Source: G051132615 sp051132615 (GTDB lineage Bacteria; Pseudomonadota; Gammaproteobacteria; Burkholderiales; Neisseriaceae). Taken from it: a DNA stretch of 64,000 bases. The translations under genes were made by a program, and so were the position numbers. The stretch covers positions 2,542,001 through 2,606,000 of the forward strand of contig NZ_CP152375.1 of NCBI RefSeq assembly GCF_051132615.1, written 5' to 3'. The notes below the pieces were generated by a model. That model did not search any database, was not told where the DNA came from, and was given only the letters and a program-made list of their open reading frames with translations. Positions 8,794 through 17,123 of this stretch are shown here, one piece after another (position 1 is the first letter of the stretch; every line of letters begins with the position of its first letter).

Positions 8794-9029
8794 AATGAAA
8801 ATACAATAAAATAAATACCTTAACTTACTATTATCTCATAGCTTAATTGTTTTATGGACAACTTTTTTGTTATATCGTTTATTTTTAAATAAATAAAGCT
8901 GGTTAAATTTTAGATTGTGTATTTTAAAATTTAAAAAATAAAATAATTGTTTTTGTTTTCTAAAATTAAGATTTATTTAAGGAATTTTTGTTTTATGTGT
9001 ATGTGTTAAATTTTTTTTGATAATAAAGC
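8794..9029. other. AT-rich spacer upstream of ygiQ and tRNA-Phe
   Basis: No gene seen. It is dominated by A/T runs and separates the divergently oriented ygiQ and tRNA-Phe; it probably contains the ygiQ promoter, but no single good candidate stands out. Confidence 0.4.
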
Positions 9030-9058
9030 TTGATTTGCGCCGTGTTTTCTGGTTTAAT
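9030..9058 (+). promoter_or_regulatory. Sigma70-type promoter of tRNA-Phe
   Basis: TTGATT (9030-9035) and TTTAAT (9053-9058) are separated by exactly 17 bp, and the tRNA begins 27 bp after the -10. A GC-rich stretch typical of stable RNA promoters lies between them. Confidence 0.6.
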
Positions 9059-9085
9059 TCGCCTTCTGTTACCGAAGCATGAAAA

Positions 9086-9161
<76 letters not shown>

Positions 9162-9170
9162 ATAAAAACA

Positions 9171-9203
9171 AGCCTTTCAGATATGAAAGGCTATTTTATT
9201 TTT
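9171..9203 (+). terminator. Terminator of tRNA-Phe
   Basis: Stem AGCCTTTCA/TGAAAGGCT (9171-9179 with 9184-9192), 4-nt loop, followed by ATTTTATTTTTT. Confidence 0.8.
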
Positions 9204-9235
9204 TCCTACACATTTCTCATCTTCCTACACATATG

Positions 9236-9448
9236 CTACTTAGTTGGTGTCGCTTTTTTCCCCTGTCTGTGACGTATATAATGCCTTGTCATTTTTTCGC
9301 TAGTATGCCCTAATTGATCTTTTGCTGCGATAATTCCTTGAGTTTCGTCTTTGTCTGTTGCAGCTTTAGCACGTAAATCTTTAAATTGGAAATTTTTAAA
9401 ATCAATACCTGCTTTAGTACGAGCATTGTCAAATAGCTTATCTGGTTG
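9236..9448 (-). pseudogene. C-terminal remnant of a tRNA-Phe tyrosine integrase
   Basis: The minus strand reads 70 codons from about 9445 to a stop at 9236 with no start codon. It contains the C-terminal tyrosine-recombinase motifs: FKDLRAKAATD (the second catalytic Arg box), QLGHTSEKMT (His box) and RHYIRHRQGKK (catalytic Tyr). The N-terminal three quarters are missing; sequence unrelated to integrase, read on the other strand, begins at about 9450. The island probably arrived through this integrase, which was later truncated by recombination. Confidence 0.85.
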
Positions 9449-9453
9449 CCGCT

Positions 9454-9783
9454 ATGGCAGCTCAAATGCGAGTTAATGAAGTGGAAGAAGGAGACTTAGA
9501 GTCTATCGTACTGAGTCGGGCTAAGGATATTTTAGCCGCTTCTGAGAGCGAGTTTTTTAAACTATTGGACTTTTACCGTGGTGGCCTAGAACACACACAA
9601 CACCTATTTAACTTCTGGGTATCAGATGAAGGTTTTGTGGTTTTAGCGGGTGATCATGGATTAAAAAGAGAAAGTGAGGCAGGTGTAACCATTCCACCTG
9701 CCCGATTTCGGTTTTGCGATTGGCTCAACGAAAGAACGTTATCAATTATTAAAAGACAATTAGAAACACCTGCTATTCCTTGA
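9454..9783 (+). pseudogene. Gene fragment of unknown function in the island
   Basis: Open frame of 109 codons that continues upstream of its first ATG into the integrase junction, so it is probably a 3' fragment rather than a whole gene. The sequence (HTQHLFNFWVSDEGFVVLAG, IPPARFRFCDWLNERTLSI) looks like a real protein, but I recognise no family. Its last ~20 codons and downstream DNA (9730-9799) recur in degenerate form at 49631-49699. The stop overlaps the next ORF. Confidence 0.45.
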
Positions 9784-10007
9784 TGATTCTATTTCATCAG
9801 CATTTTTTAGAGCTGAAACAATGGAGTTTGTCTGATTTGGAATCATTTATTGATAGCCAGTCGTATCAAGACTATCAGAAACGGGAAGAGCTGCGTTTTG
9901 AAAACAAACAAAATGAAATTACCTCTATTCAAAAGACCATAGCCAGCAGTATCCAGTCCGTCATTAAACAGCTTGTTAATGTTGCCTCTGTGATAGCCAA
10001 GAAATAA
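9780..10007 (+). CDS. Hypothetical protein with duplicated C-terminus
   Basis: 75 aa, helical and charged; may be a fragment. Its last 21 residues (ASSIQSVIKQLVNVASVIAKK) are nearly identical to the end of the fragment at 49096-49404 (two differences), and the identity continues into non-coding DNA as a 175-bp direct repeat. I do not recognise the family. A strong hairpin terminator follows immediately. Confidence 0.45.
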   Translation: MMILFHQHFLELKQWSLSDLESFIDSQSYQDYQKREELRFENKQNEITSIQKTIASSIQSVIKQLVNVASVIAKK

Positions 10008-10115
10008 ACCTAAATATGGGGGCATCCCATATTTAGGTTCATCATTTATTTAAATCCATAGACAATAGAATTAAATCAACCTAAAATATGCGAATCAATT
10101 TATTAGATGGCATAT
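9941..10115 (+). repeat. 175-bp direct repeat, copy 1
   Basis: Spans the 3' end of the 75-aa ORF, its terminator and the leader up to the next gene. Copy 2 is at 49338-49512, the same length, with about 20 mismatches by eye. Confidence 0.85.
10007..10039 (+). terminator. Terminator hairpin in repeat copy 1
   Basis: 14-bp perfect stem AACCTAAATATGGG/CCCATATTTAGGTT (10007-10020 with 10026-10039) directly behind the stop codon. The stem is conserved in copy 2 although the loop differs. Confidence 0.8.
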
Positions 10116-10119
10116 TAAC

Positions 10120-10752
10120 ATGTTCAAGAAACTTATCACATTTTTGCTAATAGCAGCTAGTTGCTATACGTATGCCCAATCATCATCAAATATAGAGCAA
10201 CAAAGGAATAATATGGACAAAGGTTATCAAACAGGTAAATTGGGTACCCAAAATCAAGAAGAACAATTGACACAACTAATTGAGCAATGTTTAGAGTTGA
10301 TAAACGAAGAACCGACATATCGTACCATTAAGGCTCTGCCACAAGATCAACCTCATCCGCAAATCTGGAACATAAGAAAATGTGAAGAATATTTTTCCTT
10401 AATGGATGACCAAGGTGAGCTTGATCAGGCAAGTCAAGATATAAATACTCTAGAGAAAAAACGTCAAATAGAAGATATTTACAAAAAAATCTATTTGGTT
10501 ATTTTTGATGCTGGCTTAATGAATGCTTTGAATCCATCTATGCCTTGGGATTTTGGACAAGAGTTTAGTCGTGCAACAGGCTTTATGGATTACCAAGAGC
10601 AATTAAGTTTACAACTAGGTAAAGAAAAATATAGGCAATTAACATTTGATGACCTAATAAAAGGTTTTTTTGGGTCAAGAGAAAAAATGGAACAGTCTAG
10701 GAATGATTTTTTTCAACAGAAAGTACATGAGTATCATATTGGGGAAGATTAA
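10120..10752 (+). CDS. Exported protein, candidate immunity partner of the interrupted effector
   Basis: 210 aa with a signal peptide (KKLITFLLIAASCYTYAQS, cleavage after YAQ), so it is predicted periplasmic. The mature part is helical and rich in Glu/Gln, with two cysteines (EQCLEL, IRKCEEYF). I recognise no family. Its stop and the next start share one base (TAATG at 10750-10754), so it is translationally coupled to the zincin effector-like gene. Periplasmic proteins encoded next to XVIPCD-type antibacterial effectors are commonly their immunity proteins, so that role is inferred from context only. Confidence 0.65.
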   Translation: MFKKLITFLLIAASCYTYAQSSSNIEQQRNNMDKGYQTGKLGTQNQEEQLTQLIEQCLELINEEPTYRTIKALPQDQPHPQIWNIRKCEEYFSLMDDQGELDQASQDINTLEKKRQIEDIYKKIYLVIFDAGLMNALNPSMPWDFGQEFSRATGFMDYQEQLSLQLGKEKYRQLTFDDLIKGFFGSREKMEQSRNDFFQQKVHEYHIGED

Positions 10753-11938
10753 TGCCTGAAGATTTAAAACAAGTATTAATTGATCGAACTGATCCCAAAA
10801 CTCAAAATACACGTTGGGAAGCTGGTTCTTCTAATGGTTATCGTGACATAGATGGCAATATTCTTGTTGTTGATAGAGTTTTTTTAAAAGATGATCAGTT
10901 AAGTAACCCTAAATTTGATGGTGACCCTCGTGTTGCAACAAAAGAAGAAATTATTTCTGCTGGATTTAAAATAAAAGAAGGAGAAGAAAACCAAGGAACG
11001 AAGGGGCTAATAAAAGGTAAAACTAGCAGAGATATTAGGCAATTAGATGATGAATATAGGTTAAAGCCAGATACACCAGAAAATAAAGAAGAACTTAAAC
11101 AAGCTAAAGAAGCTTTATACACTACTTACTATAGTGGTTTGCAAATAGAAAGTGATAAAAACCATTTCCCTGAATTTAAAAATGAATTTAGTTCCCCCTT
11201 AACTGAGAAGCAAGAAAAACAAATTGCCCAGTTAGAGCAAATGGCAGCAGGTATCGGGGTACGTATACGGCATTTTGGTGATCTACCTTATTACGATAAA
11301 AAAGTAGACATGATTTCATTACCGACTAAAGATCACTTTAATTCGCCAGAAGAATATATGCAGACATTGTTTCATGAGTTGATTCATGCGACTAAAAATA
11401 AGGCTCCCCAATTTGGTGTAGAGCATGTGCCTAATTTTGGTCAGGGCGACTATAACTATGGTATGGAAGAGTGGCGAGCCGAGTTAGGCTCAGTAGTTTT
11501 GATGACAAGCCTAGGAGCTTCTTTTGATACAAAAAATAGTGCAAGTTATGTTCATGAGTGGTCTGATAGTGATCGTTGGTTTCAAGAATTAACAGTAGAA
11601 GATAGAGAATTAAAAATAATGCAAGCTATTGACTCTGCCAATTTTCTACTGGAAAAAGCAGGTCTTAATAAAGTTGAGTTTTCAGAAAAAGAACTACAAG
11701 AATTAAAAGAGATTAATGCAGCTTTCCCTGAGTTGCCTAAGTCCCTATTAAAAGAGCATGAAAAAACAGTTATAGAAGGTGAAGAGACTAAAGGGCTTAA
11801 AGTTAGTCAGAAGGTGTTGGATATTTATAATAAGCTATATGAAGGGTTAGCACCTCAGTTAGCTGAAAAAGGTGCCGAAAAATGGACAGCACCAATGTTA
11901 GCTGAAACAACACATGCTTGTGTTGAAAAAGGGATAAG
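10752..11938 (+). pseudogene. Zincin effector-like gene, 5' part, interrupted by Mu-like prophage
   Basis: Encodes residues 1-395 of a protein that would be 476 aa if intact. It contains a zinc metallopeptidase motif HELIHATKN (His 208/212) and, about 30 residues on, MEEWRAELG supplying a likely third ligand. From about residue 350 (VLDIYNKLYEGLAPQLAEKG, then LAETTHACVEKGI) it resembles the start of an XVIPCD domain, the C-terminal recruitment signal of antibacterial type IV secretion effectors. The prophage enters after ATAAG (11934-11938). The present frame runs into phage DNA and stops at 11960, so the product lacks its last 81 residues. Confidence 0.8.
11934..11938 (+). repeat. Target-site duplication ATAAG, left copy
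   Basis: The five bases before the phage TG terminus equal the five bases after the CA terminus (47772-47776). A 5-bp duplication is what Mu-type transposition makes. Confidence 0.9.
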
Positions 11939-12245
11939 TGTGGGGGGGTGCTCATTTTGACACAGAGAACAGGGGTAATAAATTTGGCTGAAAATTAGAA
12001 CAGATAAGGATTTAGCAAAATTTTGCACTAAAAAATAAAATGCGCAAATTTGCGCAAAAATGAGCAGATATTGAGCATTTTTGCGCTTTTTTTGACACTA
12101 TAATGAGCATATTTGATTTTTTTTGATCGCCTTGTTTTGTGTGGCATTTGCTTCGATTTGTATGAAAAAGAAGGACTAACTTGTTTGTTAATAGCTGGAC
12201 CTTAAGATAGAGCGTAAATTGATAATAAAATCAGACAATGTTCTT
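11939..12245 (+). promoter_or_regulatory. Prophage left end with transposase-binding-like sites
   Basis: No gene. The terminal TGTGGGG...GCTCATTTTGACACA (11939-11965) and an internal GCGCTTTTTTTGACAC (12083-12098) match sites in the right end (47678-47692 and 47748-47771, inverted), consistent with MuA-type binding sites. Between them are palindromes: GCAAAATTTTGC (12015-12026) and TGCGCAAATTTGCGCA (12041-12056), plus repeated TGAGCA motifs at 12061, 12072 and 12103. Confidence 0.65.
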
Positions 12246-12290
12246 ATTTAACTTGGACGTATTTACTTATAGTTTACGTCCAAGTTAAAT
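12246..12290 (-). terminator. Terminator of the phage repressor gene
   Basis: 15-bp perfect stem ATTTAACTTGGACGT/ACGTCCAAGTTAAAT (12246-12260 with 12276-12290), just behind the repressor stop at 12293. Confidence 0.8.
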
Positions 12291-12292
12291 TG

Positions 12293-13081
12293 TTACTTTT
12301 TCTGCTTTTGCGTTGAAACAGAATTATAAACCTTCTGTAAATTAGTATCGTTAAGTTCGGTTATACTTGTTACCCCGTACTTAGTAATCAGTAGGTTTTT
12401 TAGCCATTCTTCCTTATGTTTTGTGTTTATTTTTATATAGGCATATTTTCTTTTTCTCCATTCATCATCAATTTTTGGAGCAGTTTTCATTGATGATAAT
12501 CTTCCAATCCAGGTTCGTAAGTATTTTTCGGCTTTTGTATAGTCACTTAAAGCAATTAATCTATATTGGCTAACTTTGCAGTGTCTATTTAGGCTAGACC
12601 AAACGGCTTGGTATGTTTTAGGTTGTTTTTTTAATAGATTTTCAAGTGCGACAATCTCTTTTACTAGTTCCTGTAGAGTTGATGCCATTTTTTCGGATAT
12701 ATGCGTTTCATTTGGTTCAACTTTAGCAATTGTTTTTGTTATATGTTTGTCGGTATTTATTTGGTTTATTGTATTCCCTGATCCTGATGTAATAACGCTA
12801 TTTGTTACGTTCCCACCTATTTTGTTGCCAATCTCTTGTGTTGTTTGCTGGTTGTCGTTGCAAGGTAGATTTTTGGAACGAACCCCTATTAAAACATATT
12901 GAACATCCAAACCTAACTCTGAGGCTGTTACTAAAAATTCAGCAGGTAACCCCCTTTGTCCAGACTCATATAATCGCAACCCCTCTCTACTTATATTGTT
13001 TTTATTTGCAAAATCCGCTTGGCTGTACCCCAATCGTGATCTTTCTTCTATTAGCCTAATAGCTATATCTGCACGAATCAT
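12293..13081 (-). CDS. Mu-like phage repressor (XRE HTH, C-terminal ORF6C-like domain)
   Basis: 262 aa. Residues about 5-60 form an XRE/Cro helix-turn-helix (RLGYSQADFANKNNISREGLRLYESGQRGLP). A Ser/Gly/Asn-rich linker follows (IGGNVTNSVITSGSGNTINQ). The C-terminal part (WSSLNRHCKVSQYRLI, YTKAEKYLRTWIGRL) resembles the ORF6C domain of phage regulators. Its position and reverse orientation at the left end are those of Mu c. It should repress the divergent early promoter at 13113-13141, whose spacer contains a perfect palindrome. Unlike Mu c, it is not a MuA-like DNA-binding fold. Confidence 0.85.
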   Translation of the reverse strand: MIRADIAIRLIEERSRLGYSQADFANKNNISREGLRLYESGQRGLPAEFLVTASELGLDVQYVLIGVRSKNLPCNDNQQTTQEIGNKIGGNVTNSVITSGSGNTINQINTDKHITKTIAKVEPNETHISEKMASTLQELVKEIVALENLLKKQPKTYQAVWSSLNRHCKVSQYRLIALSDYTKAEKYLRTWIGRLSSMKTAPKIDDEWRKRKYAYIKINTKHKEEWLKNLLITKYGVTSITELNDTNLQKVYNSVSTQKQKK

Positions 13082-13112
13082 AAAAGGTCCTTTAAATATT
13101 TAACAACATATA

Positions 13113-13141
13113 TTGACATGCCAACATATGTTGGCTATTAT
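13113..13141 (+). promoter_or_regulatory. Phage early promoter with operator in the spacer
   Basis: TTGACA (13113-13118), 17-bp spacer, TATTAT (13136-13141): a near-consensus sigma70 promoter pointing at the Ner-like and transposase genes. The 14-bp palindrome CCAACATATGTTGG (13121-13134) fills the spacer, and a related imperfect site CAACATATATTG lies at 13104-13115. Both are likely repressor operators that would block the early promoter and might also autoregulate the repressor. Confidence 0.8.
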
Positions 13142-13214
13142 TGCTTCAAGTGATTGCTTAAACATAAGCAATTAAATAAATGCTGGTTTTTATTGCTGCC
13201 AAGGAGTTAATTGT

Positions 13215-13481
13215 ATGAATCCAGATCAAATCTATCAAGCATTAAGTGAAAAAAACCTTAATGCTACATGTATTGCAAAGGCGTTAAGCGTTAGACCACA
13301 AACAGTCGCCAACCTAATTAGAGAGGGAAAAGGTAGTAAGCGTATTGCAAAAGCTATAGCGATAGCACTCGAAGAGTCTATTGATGTTGTTTTTCCTTAT
13401 TACAAAAGCAAAGACAAAAAAAAGCTAGATACAAACCAAAAAATCGAAGAGTTAAAAGAAAGATTTGCTGCTTTAGTGTAA
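13215..13481 (+). CDS. Ner-like DNA-binding protein
   Basis: 88 aa. The N-terminal ~60 residues carry a helix-turn-helix (ATCIAKALSVRPQTVANLIREGKGSKRIAKAI) and the C-terminus is a short Lys/Glu helix. Size, HTH and position between the repressor and transposase are those of Mu Ner, which turns down early transcription when lytic growth begins. RBS AAGGAG lies 9 nt before the ATG. Confidence 0.8.
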   Translation: MNPDQIYQALSEKNLNATCIAKALSVRPQTVANLIREGKGSKRIAKAIAIALEESIDVVFPYYKSKDKKKLDTNQKIEELKERFAALV

Positions 13482-13497
13482 TTTTGGGTGAAACGAT

Positions 13498-15618
13498 ATG
13501 AATAAGGTATATTTTTCTGTGGCTGATTTGGTTGATATGGGTTTGAAGTGTTTACCTACAACTAGACGCCGTATTTTGGAAAAAACAAAAAATGAAAACT
13601 GGCCTTTTATTGAAAAGACTGGGAAGGGTGGAAAGCGTAAAGAATATGCACCACCAGCTTATGTGCTTGATGAAATCAACCAAAAACAAGCTATTAAAGT
13701 AATAAAGGAAACAAGTACCGAACTTACAACAGTTGAAAATAACTTTCCTACTTTAGCAGTTGATCAAACACTTAGTAGTGTTCAAGCAATAAAAGAAGGT
13801 GCTCGTAAGGGTGTGCTTGCTGCCATAAGACGCTTGATGGTTACTACTAATTGCTCAAAAGAAGCAGCTATACAGACATTATTGGTACAAGCACAGTTGC
13901 CAGGTAATGAGCAGGTCAAGGCTACATTCTTAAATGCTTGTGATTCTCGTGGTAGCACAGAAGATAAATTACCATCAATTCGTACTATTAAACGCTGGTT
14001 TGCTCAAGACACTTGTAATAATTTGGCTCCTAAAGTCCGTAAGGCTGATATGAATATACCTGAATGGGCTCGTCTATTTCTGAGCATTTGGCAAACACCT
14101 CAAAAGCCTACAGTGTCTAGCTCTTATGAAGATTTTTGTAAAATGTATCAAGGTGAAGCCCCTAGTATCCATGCCGTACGCCGTTTTCTTAAAAAGTTAG
14201 GTAATGTGACTAGAGAGCATGGCCGCATGGGACCTAGAGAACTTAAAAACATCAAACCTTTTGTACGTAGGAAATTTGAGCATTTACTACCAACCGATAT
14301 TTACACAGCAGATGGTCATACATTTGATGCTGAAGTAGCCCACCCCATTCATGGCCGCCCTTGGAGACCTGAAATTACCACGGTTGCCGATGTTGCTACT
14401 CGTAAAATAGTAGGTTGGTCTGTTGATTTGGCTGAGAGTGCATTAGCTGTATTGGCTGCTGTCACTCATGCTGTAGAGACTAACGGTATACCAGCAATAT
14501 TTTATGTAGATAATGGCCCTGGTTACGATAACGCCTTAATGAGTGATGTATCTATAGGGATTATGGGGCGTTTAGGTACTGAAATGACAAACAGTATTCC
14601 GTACAACTCACAATCACGCGGTGTTATTGAGCGTTTGCATCAAACTGTTTTTGTTAAAGCAGCCAAAAAATTACCCACTTATATGGGTAAAGATATGGAC
14701 CAAGAAGCTAAACAATTTGTTTTTAAACACACTCGTAAAGATATTGTCGCTCCATCCAACAAAAAACCATTGTTGCCTACTTATGAACAGTTTTTGAAGC
14801 TGTGTGAAGAGGTTGTAGAAGAGTACAACAATAGGCCTCACCGTAGTTTACCTAAAATTGTTGATAACACTGGTACACGTAGACATATGACACCTAGCGA
14901 AATGTGGGCGTTAAAAGTTGAAAATGGCGCAGAGATTATCACGGTAACACCAGATCAAAGCACCTATTTATTTAGACCTCAGATTCAGCGCAAGGTGTTG
15001 CGTGGTGAGATCAGGTTTATCAATAGACGCTACTTTAATAAAGACCTTGAGGAATTTCATGGCGAAATAGTCAATGTTGCATTCGATATTCATAACGGTG
15101 AGCAAATTTGGGTATACAACGACATAGGTATATTGATTTGTACCGCTCAGGCCGATGCTAATGCTCAAAATTATATGCCAGAAAGCTACGTTCAATCAAA
15201 ACGTGATAAACGTGCCCAAGGTAGAGAACGCCGCCTAGAAAACAAACTAGCTGAAGTACGTGCCGAACACAAAGGACAACCTCTTATTGAGCATCAAGCA
15301 TCCCTATCAATGGCTGGTATGAATATTGATATGGCTCAGGTTCAGCAATTAGGTGCAGCCGCATTAGAGCGTATCACAGTACCCACTAAAACCAACCAAA
15401 GCAACACTATTAGTCAACCTGTTATTAAACAAGAACCAGTTATTAATCATGAATTTGTTGTACCTACTGACCCAATGGCACGGTACCAACAATACTTAAT
15501 TAGTGTCGATAGATTCAACAATGGAGAGGATTTGAGCGAATTTGAAAAAAATTGGATTAAACGGTACCCAGATTCTAATGAATTTAGGGCTATGAGTAAA
15601 AAAGTAGCAGGTTTATGA
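13498..15618 (+). CDS. A: MuA-type transposase (DDE recombinase)
   Basis: 706 aa, close to Mu A (663). It starts with a Mu-type DNA-binding wing (YFSVADLVDMGLKCLPTTRRRI...EKTGKGGKRKEYAPPAY). The integrase core has the expected acidic triad: Asp in YTADGHTFDAE (about 271), Asp in YVDNGPGYDN (about 337) and Glu in SRGVIERLHQTVF (about 378). A beta-barrel domain (RPQIQRKVLRGEIRFINRRYF) and a C-terminal helical tail that would contact the B protein follow. It cuts and joins phage ends during replication and integration. The 5-bp target duplication and the end sites found here fit its activity. Confidence 0.97.
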   Translation: MNKVYFSVADLVDMGLKCLPTTRRRILEKTKNENWPFIEKTGKGGKRKEYAPPAYVLDEINQKQAIKVIKETSTELTTVENNFPTLAVDQTLSSVQAIKEGARKGVLAAIRRLMVTTNCSKEAAIQTLLVQAQLPGNEQVKATFLNACDSRGSTEDKLPSIRTIKRWFAQDTCNNLAPKVRKADMNIPEWARLFLSIWQTPQKPTVSSSYEDFCKMYQGEAPSIHAVRRFLKKLGNVTREHGRMGPRELKNIKPFVRRKFEHLLPTDIYTADGHTFDAEVAHPIHGRPWRPEITTVADVATRKIVGWSVDLAESALAVLAAVTHAVETNGIPAIFYVDNGPGYDNALMSDVSIGIMGRLGTEMTNSIPYNSQSRGVIERLHQTVFVKAAKKLPTYMGKDMDQEAKQFVFKHTRKDIVAPSNKKPLLPTYEQFLKLCEEVVEEYNNRPHRSLPKIVDNTGTRRHMTPSEMWALKVENGAEIITVTPDQSTYLFRPQIQRKVLRGEIRFINRRYFNKDLEEFHGEIVNVAFDIHNGEQIWVYNDIGILICTAQADANAQNYMPESYVQSKRDKRAQGRERRLENKLAEVRAEHKGQPLIEHQASLSMAGMNIDMAQVQQLGAAALERITVPTKTNQSNTISQPVIKQEPVINHEFVVPTDPMARYQQYLISVDRFNNGEDLSEFEKNWIKRYPDSNEFRAMSKKVAGL

Positions 15619-15629
15619 AAGGTGGAAAT

Positions 15630-15845
15630 ATGAATATTGATATAAGGCCAACTTGGTCGGGGGTGTTAGCAATTTATGACATGCTTCTTCAATCTGAGAA
15701 TTTACAGGGTTTTATGGGACTTAGACAGAGTGTTTCTAAAGCTTTTGCTTGTGCTACTGCTCTTCAAGCTATAGAGCACACTTTAACGGATGAGCAAAAG
15801 GAGTTAGTTAACAAAAGTCTTTCTGGTCCAACATCAATAAGATAG
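15630..15845 (+). CDS. Small phage early protein, tandem paralog 1
   Basis: 71 aa if started at 15630, where GAAAGGTGG sits just upstream; an in-frame ATG at 15615 overlaps the transposase stop. The C-terminal half (ALQAIEHTLTDEQKELVNKS) repeats in the next ORF. Unknown function. Confidence 0.65.
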   Translation: MNIDIRPTWSGVLAIYDMLLQSENLQGFMGLRQSVSKAFACATALQAIEHTLTDEQKELVNKSLSGPTSIR

Positions 15846-15859
15846 TGAAAGGTAGATAT

Positions 15860-16099
15860 ATGGCAATTGATCTTAATCTTAGTGAGTTTCGTGAAGAAAT
15901 TATAGAGGCTCATGCAGTAGTGGCTTGCACAGGTAACTTGGGACCTTTAAAACCGCTTCCTTTAAATCTTTTTACTGGTCTTGTCTGTGTAAACGCCCTT
16001 TTTGAGATTGAGCATACATTAACAGATGAGCAAAAAGAAATAGTTAAGAAAGTATTTGGATGGGAAATAAAAATGCAGGGTAGCCGCCCTGCATCTTGA
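15860..16099 (+). CDS. Small phage early protein, tandem paralog 2
   Basis: 79 aa if started at 15860 behind GAAAGGTAG. The segment ALFEIEHTLTDEQKEIVKK matches the preceding ORF at most positions, so the pair arose by tandem duplication and diverged in the N-terminal halves. Unknown function. Confidence 0.65.
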   Translation: MAIDLNLSEFREEIIEAHAVVACTGNLGPLKPLPLNLFTGLVCVNALFEIEHTLTDEQKEIVKKVFGWEIKMQGSRPAS

Positions 16100-16137
16100 G
16101 AATCACGAAAAAACCAAACTAACGGGAGTAATTATAA

Positions 16138-16866
16138 ATGAGTAATCAAAAAATAGCCAATATAGCGAACTTGAATATAGTGAGCATTGCCGCTGAAAAG
16201 TTAATAAGCCGTCAAGATGGCTTACCAGCAATCGGTGTTTATTATGGTCCTAGTGGCTATGGTAAGACCACAACTACTATCGCTGTAGCCAATGCTACTC
16301 GTGCTTATTATGTTCAAATGCGCTCAGCATGGAGTAAAAAGGCTTTTGCTGAAAAAATCTGTATAGAACTAGGTGTAACAGTTGGTAAAACCATATCAGC
16401 TTGCTTAGATGCAATCACTGAGCAACTAGGTGCCAGCCAACGCCCGTTAATTATTGATGAAGCTGACTATGCAGCAGCTAAGCCAGGCTTTGTTGAGTTT
16501 ATTCGAGATATCTATGAGGGTAGTCAATCACCAGTCATCTTAGTTGGTGAAGAACGGTTACCAGACAAACTTAAAAGATTTGAACGTTTTCATGGTCGTG
16601 TACTTGTATGGATTCAAGCTCAGCCCGTTTCGTTTACTGATGCTCGTTTACTAGCAGAAATGTACGCCCCAAAAATTACTATTGCTGATGATTTAATCAC
16701 AAAGCTGGTTGAGTTAGCTCATGGTTCTGTACGTCGTGTCACTGTGAACCTAGTCAATATTGAAGAGTATGCAGCTACAGTAGGTTTAGATTCTGTCTCT
16801 TTAAATGATATTGACAAAAGCATTTTGTACACAGGTGAGGCACCTAGACGGGGGGTAAGAGCATGA
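16138..16866 (+). CDS. B: MuB-type AAA+ ATPase, target-DNA activator
   Basis: 242 aa. Walker A YGPSGYGKTTTT (about residues 37-48), Walker B RPLIIDEADYA (about 102-112), sensor-like VILVGEERLP, and a C-terminal helical DNA-binding part (LAHGSVRRVTVNLVN). It binds target DNA with ATP and stimulates the transposase. It is shorter than Mu B (312 aa), lacking an extended N-terminal HTH region. Stop overlaps the next ORF by 4 bp. Confidence 0.93.
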   Translation: MSNQKIANIANLNIVSIAAEKLISRQDGLPAIGVYYGPSGYGKTTTTIAVANATRAYYVQMRSAWSKKAFAEKICIELGVTVGKTISACLDAITEQLGASQRPLIIDEADYAAAKPGFVEFIRDIYEGSQSPVILVGEERLPDKLKRFERFHGRVLVWIQAQPVSFTDARLLAEMYAPKITIADDLITKLVELAHGSVRRVTVNLVNIEEYAATVGLDSVSLNDIDKSILYTGEAPRRGVRA

Positions 16867-17123
16867 AACCAGTTGCCATGTATGAGTGTCCCGTGTGCCA
16901 AAGTGAATACAAAACAGCGGAAGTAGCTATTGTATGTTGTTTAAATGCTCAATATGAATGTCCTGTTTGTGGTGGGTCTCGGGGTAGTGACAAAAAATTG
17001 GCATTTCTATGCTGTGTAAACGAAATGGAACCATCTTTTTATCAATGTCAGCAATGTGGTGCCATTCATGAAACAAAAGAAGAGGCTCAGCAATGTTGCT
17101 CTGAAGGTGATCAGCATGACTAA
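16863..17123 (+). CDS. Triple zinc-ribbon-like early protein
   Basis: 86 aa made of three repeated modules, each with CPxC or CxxC followed about 16 residues later by CC: YECPVCQSEY...IVCCLN, YECPVCGGSR...FLCCVN, YQCQQCGAIH...QQCCSE. Each would bind one zinc. I do not recognise a named family. Coupled to B by a 4-bp overlap and overlapped by the next gene. Confidence 0.75.
   Translation: MKPVAMYECPVCQSEYKTAEVAIVCCLNAQYECPVCGGSRGSDKKLAFLCCVNEMEPSFYQCQQCGAIHETKEEAQQCCSEGDQHD

Noticed and set aside
11939..11960. C-terminal residues SVGGCSF of the truncated zincin ORF
   Set aside because: Encoded by the prophage terminus, not part of the original protein.
12246..12290. Left inverted repeat as the phage terminus
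   Set aside because: It lies inside the element, behind the repressor stop; ATAAG duplications and TG/CA place the true end at 11939.
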